54,070 nt of DNA from Luteimonas terrae (GTDB lineage: Bacteria; Pseudomonadota; Gammaproteobacteria; Xanthomonadales; Xanthomonadaceae), in NCBI RefSeq assembly GCF_004358165.1, contig NZ_SMTG01000010.1, positions 1 to 54,070 of the forward strand, in the 5' to 3' direction. The position numbers were made by a program, and so were the translations under genes. Shown in pieces: positions 46,958-54,070 of the stretch. The notes under the pieces are model-generated. The model made no database searches and had not been told where the DNA came from. It worked only from the letters and a program-made list of their open reading frames with translations. Within the stretch, counting starts at the first letter, position 1. The number at the start of each line of letters is the position of its first letter.

Positions 46958-48379
46958 ATGGCGGGCGATAACCGCATCTCCGCGCGGTTGCGACCGCGTT
47001 CGCTGCGAGCACGCCAGTTGCTGGCGGCAAGTCTCGGCCTGCTCGCGTTTCTTGCGCTGGCCGGCTACGCGTTGGATCGCGCCTTCATCGACGTCGCCAG
47101 CGAAGGCCAGCGCGAACGTCTGCGCAACTACGTCTACTCCTACGCGGGCGACATCGAGTTCCTGCGCGGTGGCGAGCTGTATCCCTCCGAATCGCCGCCC
47201 GACGAGCGTTTCCAGCGGCCCGGCAGCGGGCTTTACGCCGAGGTCGTGTTGCCGTCCGGCGATTCGTGGACCTCGCGCTCGGCGTCTGGCCCGCAGTTGC
47301 CGGACGCGGCCATGCTGTCCGCGCGCGAGGAGAAGTTCGAAGGGCCGCTGCCGATGGTGCAGAGCAACGGCACGCCCGGCGAGGTGTACCGCTACGGGCT
47401 GGGGCTGGTCTGGGCGCCCGACGGGCGCAGCGACAACGAGTTCGCCTACACGATCTACGTGATGGAAGACGCGGGCATCATCCCGCGCCAGGTGCGCGTG
47501 TTCCGCGCCGCGCTGTGGGTCAACCTGGGCGTGGCGGGCCTGATCCTGTTGCTGCTGCAGGGCCTGATCGTGCGCTGGAGCCTGTGGCCGCTGCGCCGTG
47601 TCGAACACGAGCTGGTGCGCGTGCAGCGCGGCCAGTCCGAGCGCATGGGCATGCAGCATCCGCGCGAGCTGCAGCCGCTGACCGAAAGCATCAACGCGCT
47701 GATCGAAAGCGAGCGCGAGCATCTCGTGCGTCAGCGCAACACGATGTCCGATCTCGCCCACAGCCTGAAGACGCCGCTCGCGGTGCTGCGCTCGCGGCTC
47801 GACGCCGGCAGCGGCGATGCCGAGCTGCGCGAGGAAGTCGAAACCCAGCTGCAGCGTATGAACGATCTGGTGACCTACCAGCTCGCGCGCGCCGCTTCGA
47901 GCGGTCACCAGCTGTTCTCGGCGGCGATCGAGATCGAACCGCATGCCGAACAGATCGTGCGCGGCCTGGAAAAGATCTATGCGGCCAAGGGCGCGGTCTG
48001 CGAATTCGAGATCGAGCCGAGCGCGCGCTTCCACGGCGAGCCGGGCGACCTGCAGGAGCTGCTCGGCAACCTGCTCGAAAATGCATTCAAGTGGGCGAAG
48101 TCGCGCGTGCTGCTGACCGTACGTCCGGGCGAGACGGCGCCGAACCGCAGGCCTGGACTTGTGCTGGTGGTCGAGGACGACGGCCCGGGCATTCCGCCCG
48201 ATCGCGTGGCGGCGGTGCTGCAGCGTGGCGTGCGCGGCGACGAGCGCGTGCAGGGGCATGGCATCGGTCTGTCGATCGTGCAGGACCTGGTGCACAGCTA
48301 TCGCGGCGAGCTCAATGTGGGCCGGTCCGAGGAGCTGGGTGGCGCCTGTTTCTCGGTGCGCTTGCCGCCGGGGTTCTGA
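46958..48379 (+). CDS. phoQ: Sensor histidine kinase, PhoQ type
   Basis: This 473-residue inner-membrane kinase has helix 1 (about 20-43), a periplasmic sensor (44-184), helix 2 (185-206), HAMP, and a HisKA with His268 in SDLAHSLKTPLAVL, the PhoQ-like form. The ATPase region has NLLENAFKWAKS, EDDGPGIP and GHGIGLSIV. The periplasmic domain lacks the clear acidic cluster that binds Mg2+ in enteric PhoQ, so the signal may differ. It is partner to the upstream PhoP-like regulator. Confidence 0.9.
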   Translation: MAGDNRISARLRPRSLRARQLLAASLGLLAFLALAGYALDRAFIDVASEGQRERLRNYVYSYAGDIEFLRGGELYPSESPPDERFQRPGSGLYAEVVLPSGDSWTSRSASGPQLPDAAMLSAREEKFEGPLPMVQSNGTPGEVYRYGLGLVWAPDGRSDNEFAYTIYVMEDAGIIPRQVRVFRAALWVNLGVAGLILLLLQGLIVRWSLWPLRRVEHELVRVQRGQSERMGMQHPRELQPLTESINALIESEREHLVRQRNTMSDLAHSLKTPLAVLRSRLDAGSGDAELREEVETQLQRMNDLVTYQLARAASSGHQLFSAAIEIEPHAEQIVRGLEKIYAAKGAVCEFEIEPSARFHGEPGDLQELLGNLLENAFKWAKSRVLLTVRPGETAPNRRPGLVLVVEDDGPGIPPDRVAAVLQRGVRGDERVQGHGIGLSIVQDLVHSYRGELNVGRSEELGGACFSVRLPPGF

Positions 48380-48440
48380 TCGGCGGTTGCGGCGGCGTTC
48401 GTCTGTGGGCGCATGCACGACGCGCTCGCTGGCGCGCCTT

Positions 48441-48466
48441 GATGTGGGAGCGCGCTTGCGCGCGAT
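48441..48466 (+). repeat. REP-like extragenic palindrome
   Basis: GATGTGGGAGCG is followed by a GC inverted repeat (GCGCGC at 48450-48455, GCGCGC at 48458-48463) and GATTC. TGTGGGAGCG heads are typical of REP elements in Xanthomonadaceae and Pseudomonas, which are moved by RAYT transposases. No RAYT gene is in the window. Confidence 0.65.
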
Positions 48467-48603
48467 TCCGACAGTGCTTCCGCGGCTGGACCTTTGGATC
48501 AGGCGCGAGCGCGACTCTTCGGTTGCTGTAACCCGTGTGCGTGTTGCGGGAAAAATGCCGAAGCGAACGGCCAGTGCAGGGCTTTCGCCCGCTGCGCGTG
48601 CGA

Positions 48604-48863
48604 GTTTCTTTTGGCGGGACCCAAAAGAAACCAAAAGGTCCCTTCGCCGGACGCGATCCGCCGCGGTAGAGCTGCGGCGGTTCCCTGCGCGCTTCGCCTG
48701 CCGCGGCACGCAGCCCAAACTCGCTGCGCTCAGACATGGGCTGCTCTACGACCGCGTCAGGCTCCAGTGCTCGGCTCGCTTTACGGCTCGCAGATCAAGG
48801 TCAAAGGCTGAAGCCGAAGCGGCAGCAACAGAAGCAGCGGCCCAGGACGCGTGCCTTTGACCT
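48604..48863. repeat. Composite palindromic intergenic element with alternative hairpins
   Basis: GTTTCTTTTGG (48604-48614) and CCAAAAGAAAC (48621-48631) pair perfectly over 11 bp. GGGACC (48616-48621) and GGTCCC (48637-48642) pair over 6 bp and share bases with the first stem, so both cannot form at once. Further arms are GTAGAGCTGC (48666-48675) with GCTGCTCTAC (48739-48748, one mismatch), GCAGCCCA (48710-48717) with TGGGCTGC (48737-48744), and GGTCAAAGGC (48799-48808) with GCCTTTGACC (48854-48863). The A/T-rich first stem stands out in this GC-rich genome. I recall similar TTTCTTTTGG-headed sequences in other Xanthomonadaceae genomes, but I cannot verify copy number. Confidence 0.6.
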
Positions 48864-48908
48864 GATTGTGCGAAAGCAGGAAAGAGGTCCGTACCCGCCG
48901 TCGGACGA

Positions 48909-49676
48909 TCACACCTGCGATGCGGCGTCCATCGGCGATGTGCCATAGAGGCGCACCAAGTGCGCAGCAACGTCGGGCAGGACTTCACGCAGCAGCGCGG
49001 GCGCACTGAAGTGGTACTCGCTGCAGACGGCGAAGAATTCCTCGGGGGCCTCGGCGGCGTAAGGATCGATCGGCAGGTCTTCGCCGCCATCCACGCGTGC
49101 GACGAAGGCATCGAAGCTGCGCTGGAAATCCCGGGCCCAGGCGCGCTGCCAGTCGCGTGGCAGGGGCGGGGTGCCGTCGAGCACGCCGTCGAGGGCATCG
49201 ATCTTGTGCGCCATCTCGTGCACCGCGACGCAGAAGCCGGCATCGGGTTCGGCGATGTCGGCTTCGACATCGGCCCAGGACAGCACCAGCGGGCCGCTTT
49301 CCCAGGCCTCGCCGATCAGTTCGTCGTCCCACTCGTGCATCACGCCGGCGGCGTCGACGTGGCTGCGGTTCACGCGGAACGCGTCGGGATAGACGATCAG
49401 CTGCGACCAGCCGTGCAGGCCTTCTTCGCCGAACTCGAGCAGCGGCAGGCAGCACAGCGCGGCGAGCGTCAGGCGCGCACGCGCGTCGAGCTGCAGGCCG
49501 GCGACGGGCGTGATCGACTTGCGGTGCAGGAACAGCGCGGCCAACGCGCGCAGGCGATCGCGGCGGTCGGCATCCAGCCGACGCACCCACGGCAACCGGT
49601 CTGCGATCGCGGACCAGTCGGTATCGGAAATCGGAGGGGGCGCGCCTGCGAACAGGCGGCGGATCAGCGCTCGCAC
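48909..49676 (-). CDS. mtfA: Zinc-dependent peptidase MtfA (M90)
   Basis: This roughly 255-residue cytoplasmic protein is of the MtfA family. In E. coli, MtfA binds the repressor Mlc and is an aminopeptidase. The zinc site HEMAHKID is at His153-Glu154-His157, followed by the conserved PYAAEAPEEFFAVCSEYHF. LQLDARARLTLAALCCLPLLEFG and YPDAFRVNR fit E. coli MtfA. I use GTG 49676, after the stop of the upstream small gene; the frame also opens at GTG 49736 within that gene. Length matches the 265-residue relative. Confidence 0.9.
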   Translation of the reverse strand: MRALIRRLFAGAPPPISDTDWSAIADRLPWVRRLDADRRDRLRALAALFLHRKSITPVAGLQLDARARLTLAALCCLPLLEFGEEGLHGWSQLIVYPDAFRVNRSHVDAAGVMHEWDDELIGEAWESGPLVLSWADVEADIAEPDAGFCVAVHEMAHKIDALDGVLDGTPPLPRDWQRAWARDFQRSFDAFVARVDGGEDLPIDPYAAEAPEEFFAVCSEYHFSAPALLREVLPDVAAHLVRLYGTSPMDAASQV

Positions 49677-49692
49677 GTGCCGGTGGAATCCG

Positions 49693-49968
49693 TCAGCGGA
49701 ACATGCCCGGCAGGAAGCTGTGCCAGCGCGGGCCACGCACCGGGCTGTCGACCTCGCCGCCGCCGGTTGCGGCCGCGCGGGTCTTCGACGCGCTGCCCGC
49801 AGCGGGGGCGCGGCGCACGGCCGGGGTGTCGAGCAGCGTTTCGGACTGCGGCGTGCTGGCGGCGGGCGGGCACGGTGCGTCCGTGCCGGCCTCGGCGGTC
49901 GCGGTACGGGCGACGGCCGGCAGGCAGGCGCCCAGCAGCAGCAAGCAGACGATCAGACGTGCGGACAT
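49693..49968 (-). CDS. Small hypothetical exported protein, possibly a lipoprotein
   Basis: The 91-residue product has a signal peptide MSARLIVCLLLLGACLPAVA. LLGAC could be a lipobox with Cys15; otherwise signal peptidase I may cut after AVA. The rest is proline/alanine-rich with few fixed structures and ends PRWHSFLPGMFR. I recognise no family. It lies 16 bp before mtfA on the same strand and may be co-transcribed. Confidence 0.6.
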   Translation of the reverse strand: MSARLIVCLLLLGACLPAVARTATAEAGTDAPCPPAASTPQSETLLDTPAVRRAPAAGSASKTRAAATGGGEVDSPVRGPRWHSFLPGMFR

Positions 49969-50076
49969 CGGAGGACCCCGGCGGGAAGCGGACGCACAGC
50001 CCGTCGATCATAGCGCAGGTGCCGCCCGCGCGACGCTGCGTCGCAGCAGCGGGCGACACCCGGTGCCGCGCTCGCC

Positions 50077-50082
50077 GATAAT
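50077..50082 (+). promoter_or_regulatory. -10-like element of birA, leaderless spacing
   Basis: GATAAT ends 6 bases before ATG 50089, and no Shine-Dalgarno sequence intervenes. The spacing equals that at hemC, the WYL gene and nudC. Confidence 0.6.
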
Positions 50083-50088
50083 CGGGCG

Positions 50089-51117
50089 ATGTCCGTGTCC
50101 AGAGCTTCCTCGCCCGTGGCCGATGCCGCGCCCGAACGCGCGCTGCTGCAGCGCCTGATCGCCGGTCCCGTGTCCGGGGATGCGCTGGCGCGCGAGGCCG
50201 GCCTGACCCGGGCCGCGGTCTGGAAGCGCATCGAAGGGCTGCGCGAGGCCGGCGTGCCGATCGTCGCGCGACCCGGCACCGGATATGTGCTGGCGCAGCC
50301 GCTGTCACTGCTCGATGCCGACGCGATTCTCGATGCCCTGCCGGTGGCCGCACGCACGCGGATGGCGGCGCTGGACATCGCCTGGACCCTCGATTCGACC
50401 AACGCCGAACTGATGCGCCGCCCGATGCCCGGCGCGAACGCCGAAGTCCTGCTGGCCGAACGCCAGACCGGCGGACGCGGCCGGCGTGGACGCAGCTGGC
50501 AGTCGCCGCTGGCCGCGCATCTGTACCTGTCGCTGCAGCGCGGCTTCGAGGGCGGGCTCGCGCGGCTGGGCGGGCTGAGCCTGGTGGCCGGCGTCGCCGC
50601 GGTCGAAGCGATCCGCGGGTTGGGCATCGAGGCGGTACGCCTGAAATGGCCCAACGATCTGGTCGTCGTCGACGCGGCGGGCCTGCGCAAGCTCGGCGGC
50701 ATCCTCGTCGAAGGCGGGGGCGAGCATGCGGGGCCGGTGCGCGCGGTGCTCGGCATCGGCGTCAACGTGCGCATGCCCGACGCGCAGGCGGCGACGATCG
50801 ACCAGCCCTGGACCGACCTGTCGCAATGCTGCGCCGGCACGCCGCCGACGCGCGACGCCGTCGCCGCGGCCCTGCTCGCGGCGTGGCTGCCGGCGCTGGA
50901 CCTGTTCGATCGCGAAGGCCTGGCGCCGTTCCGCGCGCGCTTCGCCGCGATCGACGCGCTGGACGGCGCACCGGTCGCGCTGCACAACGGCAACGAGACG
51001 CTGCACGGCACCGCGGCCGGCATCGCGGACGACGGCGCGTTGCGCGTGATCGTGGACGGTGCCGTGCGCGCATTCCATGCCGGCGAAGTCAGCGTGCGTC
51101 GGGCGCCCACGCCATGA
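50089..51117 (+). CDS. birA: Bifunctional biotin ligase / biotin operon repressor
   Basis: This 342-residue enzyme activates biotin with ATP and joins it to acetyl-CoA carboxylase. The N-terminal winged helix (about 15-70, ALAREAGLTRAAVWKRIEGLREAG) indicates a DNA-binding, bifunctional type. The ligase core has GGRGRRGRSW (128-137), LKWPNDLVV and GILVEGGG. The C-terminal small domain is present. coaX follows with an ATGA overlap, an order seen in many proteobacteria. Confidence 0.95.
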   Translation: MSVSRASSPVADAAPERALLQRLIAGPVSGDALAREAGLTRAAVWKRIEGLREAGVPIVARPGTGYVLAQPLSLLDADAILDALPVAARTRMAALDIAWTLDSTNAELMRRPMPGANAEVLLAERQTGGRGRRGRSWQSPLAAHLYLSLQRGFEGGLARLGGLSLVAGVAAVEAIRGLGIEAVRLKWPNDLVVVDAAGLRKLGGILVEGGGEHAGPVRAVLGIGVNVRMPDAQAATIDQPWTDLSQCCAGTPPTRDAVAAALLAAWLPALDLFDREGLAPFRARFAAIDALDGAPVALHNGNETLHGTAAGIADDGALRVIVDGAVRAFHAGEVSVRRAPTP

Positions 51118-51866
51118 GTACCTGGCTGTTCGACCTCGGCAATACCCGGCTGAAATTCGCGCCGCTCAACGGCGACGGCCGCGTCGGCGCGGTGCAGGGC
51201 ACCTCGCACGTAGAAGGCGGCTTCGACCCCGACTGGCTGGAACGGTTGCCGGCGCGCATCGACACCGCGATCGTCGCGAGCGTCGCGGCGCCGGCGCTGC
51301 GGATGATCCTGCTCGACGCGCTGGCCGCGCGCGGCGCGCAGGTCCAGCTGGCGCAGACGCTGCCCACGCTCGACGGCCTGACGATCGCCTACGCCGAGCC
51401 GGCGCGCTTCGGCGTCGACCGGTTCCTCGCATTGCTGTCCGCGCACGCCGAGGGCGGCGCCGCGCTGGTGGTCGGCGTCGGCACCGCGCTGACGGTCGAT
51501 CTGGTCGATGCACACGGCCGGCACCGCGGCGGGCGCATCGCCCCGTCGCCGACGCTGATGCGCGAGGCCCTGCACCGTCGCGTCGCCCAGCTCGCGCCGA
51601 CCGGCGGCGTCTACGCGGAGTTCGCCGACGACACCGAGGATGCACTGGCCTCGGGCTGCGAAGGCGCCGCAGTGGGCCTGATCGAACGCAGTCTGCGCGA
51701 AGCGGTTGCGCAGCTCGGCGCGAGGCCGCGGCTGCTGGTGCATGGCGGGGGCGCCGATGCGCTGCGCGCGCATCTGCCCGAGGCGCATTGGCGCGCCGAT
51801 CTCGTGCTGCACGGGCTCGCGCGCTGGCAGCGCGCCAGTGCCGGCCTCGCCGCGCCGGAAGGCTAG
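51114..51866 (+). CDS. coaX: Type III pantothenate kinase
   Basis: This 250-residue enzyme phosphorylates pantothenate, the first step of coenzyme A synthesis, and needs a monovalent cation. It shows the ASKHA-fold marks WLFDLGNTRLKFA (4-16), GVDRFLAL, GVGTALTVDLVD and GGRIAPSPTLMREAL. ATG 51114 overlaps the birA stop. The stop codon TAG is shared with a -10-like element for the next gene. Confidence 0.95.
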   Translation: MSTWLFDLGNTRLKFAPLNGDGRVGAVQGTSHVEGGFDPDWLERLPARIDTAIVASVAAPALRMILLDALAARGAQVQLAQTLPTLDGLTIAYAEPARFGVDRFLALLSAHAEGGAALVVGVGTALTVDLVDAHGRHRGGRIAPSPTLMREALHRRVAQLAPTGGVYAEFADDTEDALASGCEGAAVGLIERSLREAVAQLGARPRLLVHGGGADALRAHLPEAHWRADLVLHGLARWQRASAGLAAPEG

Positions 51867-51869
51867 ACT
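51864..51869 (+). promoter_or_regulatory. -10-like element of the SPOR gene, within the coaX stop
   Basis: TAGACT overlaps the coaX TAG stop codon and ends 6 bases before ATG 51876. If used, it gives a leaderless transcript inside the birA-coaX operon. A stop codon beginning TAG makes such overlap easy by chance. Confidence 0.45.
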
Positions 51870-51875
51870 CGCGCC

Positions 51876-52610
51876 ATGCTGCTGCGCGCACTCGTCGTCC
51901 TGCTGGTGATCCTCAACTTCGGCGTCGCCGTGTGGTGGGCCCTGCGTGGCGATCCGGGCGACCCCGCCGCGTTCGCCGACCCCGGACCATCGACGCTGCA
52001 GCTGGTCGGCGAGCCGTCCGCGCCGGCGCCGGCGCGTGCAGTCGACGCCGTCGCGACGCAAGTCGTCGCGCTTGAAGCGCCCGAGGCTGCAGCGGACGCC
52101 GAGGCGCCCCTTGCGACCGAGACCCCTGCGCCGCCCGCAGGCGATGCGCGGTGCGTCGCCCTCGGTCCATTCCCCGACGCGGCCAGCCGCGATGCGGCGC
52201 TGGCACAGCTGGTGTCTTCGGTCGCACGCATCGCCACGCGCGAGGTCGGCGAGACGCCACGCGGCTGGCGGGTGTGGATGGCGCCACTGCCGGACCGCGC
52301 GACCGCCGATGCCACCGTTGCGCGTCTGCTCGACGCCGGCTTCAACGACTACTACGTGATCGCCGACGGCGCGGACGCCAACGGCATCGCGCTCGGTCGT
52401 TTCGGCAGCGAAGCGCCGGCGCGCAACCGTGCCGAGGCCCTGCGCGCCGCGGGCTTCGCGGCCGAGGCCGCGCCGCTCGGCAGCACGCTGACGCGCTACT
52501 GGATCGACGCGATGGCCGCCGAGGGCGTCACCGCCGAATCGCTGCGCGTACGGGCTGGCGCGACGCGCGTGGAGACGCGCGACTGCAACGCGCAATGGGT
52601 TGCAGGTTAG
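51876..52610 (+). CDS. SPOR-domain membrane protein
   Basis: This 244-residue protein has an N-terminal membrane helix (ALVVLLVILNFGVAVWWAL, about 5-23), a long alanine/proline-rich linker, and a SPOR-like domain (about 90-170) with CVALGPFPDAASRDAALAQL and GFNDYYVIADGADANGIALG. SPOR domains bind denuded glycan strands at the division septum. It follows coaX by 9 bp, the usual position in Xanthomonadaceae. A second repeat-like segment (about 175-244) is less clear. Confidence 0.82.
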   Translation: MLLRALVVLLVILNFGVAVWWALRGDPGDPAAFADPGPSTLQLVGEPSAPAPARAVDAVATQVVALEAPEAAADAEAPLATETPAPPAGDARCVALGPFPDAASRDAALAQLVSSVARIATREVGETPRGWRVWMAPLPDRATADATVARLLDAGFNDYYVIADGADANGIALGRFGSEAPARNRAEALRAAGFAAEAAPLGSTLTRYWIDAMAAEGVTAESLRVRAGATRVETRDCNAQWVAG

Positions 52611-52613
52611 AAT
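52608..52613 (+). promoter_or_regulatory. -10-like element of tRNA-Thr, overlapping the SPOR gene stop
   Basis: TAGAAT overlaps the TAG stop codon of the SPOR gene and lies 28 bases before tRNA-Thr. Transcription would start near 52620, leaving a short 5' leader to be cut by RNase P. No clear -35 is seen. Confidence 0.45.
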
Positions 52614-52641
52614 CCCGCCGCGGCCTCGCGCCGCATGCCAT

Positions 52642-52717
52642 GCCGGCATAGCTCAGTTGGTAGAGCAACCGCCTTGTAAGCGGTAGGTCCCCAGTTCGAA
52701 TCCGGGTGCCGGCACCA
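52642..52717 (+). tRNA. tRNA-Thr (anticodon TGT)
   Basis: GCCGGCA (52642-52648) pairs with TGCCGGC (52707-52713). The anticodon loop CTTGTAA gives TGT at 52675-52677, and CCA is encoded. It lies in the gap between the SPOR gene and arginase. I see no terminator close behind it. Confidence 0.93.
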
Positions 52718-52829
52718 GTTTCGCGATGCCGTCCCGCGCCCGCGCCCCTGGCGCCTCCCCACGGCCGCTCCGGCATCGATGCCTCCGTCGCGCCCCGCGC
52801 GCCGGCCCGGTCCTCGCACAGGAGCTCGC

Positions 52830-53753
52830 ATGCAGCAGACGTATCCCCCGGTCTCGATCTTCGGCGTGCCCACCGATGTGGGGGCCGGTCGTCGCGGTGC
52901 CTCGATGGGTCCAGAAGGCCTGCGCGTCGCCGGTCTGGTCGAAGCGCTGATCGCACGCGGCGTCGACGTCGCCGATCTGGGCGACCTCAAGGGGCCGAAG
53001 AATCCGTGGACCGGCCCGGAAGCGGGTTACCGGCACCTCGACGAAGTGGTCGCATGGAATCGCGCGGTCCTCGACGCGTCGTCCGCCGAACTCGCGCGCG
53101 GGCGCATGCCCATCATGCTCGGCGGCGATCACTGCCTGGCGATCGGCTCGATCGCCGCCGTGGCGAACCACTGCCGCGCGAACGGCCGCAAGCTGCGCGT
53201 GCTGTGGCTGGACGCGCATACCGACTTCAACACCTCGCAGATCACGCCGTCCGGCAACGTGCACGGCATGCCGGTCGCGTGTCTGTGCGGCATCGGCCCC
53301 GACGTGCTGACGCGCCTGGGTGGCGAGTCGCCGTCGATGCAGGTCGCGCAGTTCCGGCAGATCGGCATCCGTTCGGTCGATCCGGACGAGAAGCGCATGG
53401 TCAAGGAGCATGGCCTCGACATCTACGACATGCGCTACATCGACGAGGTCGGCATGCGCCGCGTCGTGGAAGAAGCGCTGGAAGGACTCGATGCCGACAC
53501 CCACCTGCACGTGAGCTTCGATGTCGACGTGCTCGACCCGACCATCGCGCCGGGCACGGGCACGCCGGTGCCCGGCGGCATCAACTACCGCGAGGCCCAG
53601 CTGATCATGGAGATGATCGCCGACACCGGCTGTCTGGGCTCGCTGGACATCGTCGAGGTCAACACGGCGCTCGACCAGGGCAACACGACCGCCGAGCTGG
53701 CGGTCGATCTGGTCGAGAGCCTGTTCGGCAAGTCGACGCTCATGCGCGACTGA
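52830..53753 (+). CDS. rocF: Arginase
   Basis: This 307-residue manganese enzyme splits arginine to ornithine and urea. Metal ligands are His101 in LGGDHCLA, Asp128/His130/Asp132 in LDAHTDFNT, and Asp231/Asp233 in SFDVDVLDP. The NxxGNVHGMPVA substrate loop (here TPSGNVHGMP) and GGINYREAQL match arginase rather than agmatinase. AGGAG lies 7 bases before ATG 52830. No urease or ornithine genes are adjacent in the window. Confidence 0.95.
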   Translation: MQQTYPPVSIFGVPTDVGAGRRGASMGPEGLRVAGLVEALIARGVDVADLGDLKGPKNPWTGPEAGYRHLDEVVAWNRAVLDASSAELARGRMPIMLGGDHCLAIGSIAAVANHCRANGRKLRVLWLDAHTDFNTSQITPSGNVHGMPVACLCGIGPDVLTRLGGESPSMQVAQFRQIGIRSVDPDEKRMVKEHGLDIYDMRYIDEVGMRRVVEEALEGLDADTHLHVSFDVDVLDPTIAPGTGTPVPGGINYREAQLIMEMIADTGCLGSLDIVEVNTALDQGNTTAELAVDLVESLFGKSTLMRD

Positions 53754-53912
53754 TCGATGCGCATGAGCGGGCGACGTCTTCACGCCGCACGCGCATCGTT
53801 GAACGCGTCACCGGATGGGGTTTCGGGTCCACGCCGGCTTCACGTCGGCGGTTCCTAATATCCGCGCCATGGTTGCGATGTCGCAGCCGTTCGCAACGAC
53901 CCGGAGAATCCC

Positions 53913-54070
53913 ATGAAGCGTATGACCGCACTGCTGCTGCTCGCCATGTTCACCGTCGGCACCCTGTCCGCCTGCAACACCATGAAGGGTGCGGGTCAGG
54001 ACGTGCAGAAGGTCGGCGAGAAGGTCGAAGACAGCGCCAACCGCACCGGCGGCACGACCACGCGTCCCTG
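53913..54070 (+). CDS. Entericidin-like lipoprotein (cut by the window end)
   Basis: The 52 visible codons encode MKRMTALLLLAMFTVGTLSA, then the lipobox cysteine Cys21 (LSAC), then CNTMKGAGQDVQKVGEKVED, the entericidin A/B pattern. These small lipoproteins are stress-linked and sit in the outer membrane. The last two bases in the window are TG, so a TGA stop could follow at once; otherwise the frame continues. TAATAT (53856-53861) is a possible -10, and GTTGCGA/TCGCAAC (53872-53878, 53891-53897) forms a hairpin in the leader. Confidence 0.82.
   Translation, partial: MKRMTALLLLAMFTVGTLSACNTMKGAGQDVQKVGEKVEDSANRTGGTTTRP

Larger units (their letters stand above)
48380..48908. other. Gene-free, palindrome-rich intergenic region
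   Basis: This 529-base gap after phoQ holds no convincing gene. Open frames across it translate to low-complexity strings. It contains a REP-like repeat (48441), a strong A/T-rich hairpin (48604-48631), an alternative hairpin (48616-48642), an inverted repeat with arms at 48710-48717 and 48737-48744, and a long-range inverted repeat (48799-48808 with 48854-48863). Confidence 0.65.

Overview
The window looks like chromosomal DNA from a GC-rich gammaproteobacterium of the family Xanthomonadaceae (Lysobacter/Luteimonas-like). The basis is the very high GC content, the opgD-opgH, algZ-algR-hemC and prmA-fis-purH-purD orders, AlgZ/AlgR- and PhoP/PhoQ-type regulators, tandem S9 peptidases, and REP-like GTGGGAGCG repeats. 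It is mostly core genome. I see no insertion sequence, prophage, CRISPR array or toxin cluster.

Layout. 1-640: the 3' end of an rRNA operon (23S end, 5S, strong terminator) and a CAT tRNA that reads as tRNA-Ile2. 778-7674: osmoregulated periplasmic glucan genes opgD-opgH, a carboxylesterase, the AlgZ/AlgR-type two-component pair and hemC. 7731-15986: a DUF481-like barrel, a DmsC-like membrane protein, an SLC13 permease, an FAD protein, a WYL regulator, a patatin-like lipase and small membrane proteins. 16117-21826: two consecutive exported S9 peptidases and a beta-lactamase-fold serine hydrolase. 21930-23614: tRNA-Met, rppH, a Fur-type site, bfd and a bacterioferritin with an altered ferroxidase centre. 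23769-28092: a response regulator with degenerate GGDEF and EAL domains and a hybrid histidine kinase. 28188-33841: DUF4126, DUF6776-like, erpA, nudC, a coupled CD225/DUF2752 pair, and an MFS-acyltransferase fusion. 33900-42316: thioesterase, purD, AGCS symporter, lipoprotein, purH, fis, DUF3426 zinc ribbon, prmA. 42600-48379: an unknown coupled pair, a small membrane protein, dusA, and a PepSY-like/PhoP/PhoQ operon. 48380-48908: a gene-free palindrome-rich repeat region. 48909-54070: mtfA, a small lipoprotein, birA-coaX-SPOR protein, tRNA-Thr, arginase, and an entericidin-like lipoprotein cut by the window end.

Several genes work together: OpgD and OpgH make periplasmic glucans; AlgZ/AlgR precedes hemC; Bfd is the usual partner of bacterioferritin for iron release; PurH and PurD act in purine synthesis; BirA and CoaX are cofactor genes. 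A recurring feature is a -10-like hexamer ending exactly 6 bases before the start codon (hemC, the WYL regulator, the DUF6776-like gene, nudC, birA, the SPOR gene), which predicts leaderless mRNAs. The most unusual items are this promoter geometry, the repeat region at 48.4-48.9 kb with competing hairpins, the bacterioferritin missing three of six ferroxidase ligands, and the catalytically degenerate GGDEF-EAL regulator.
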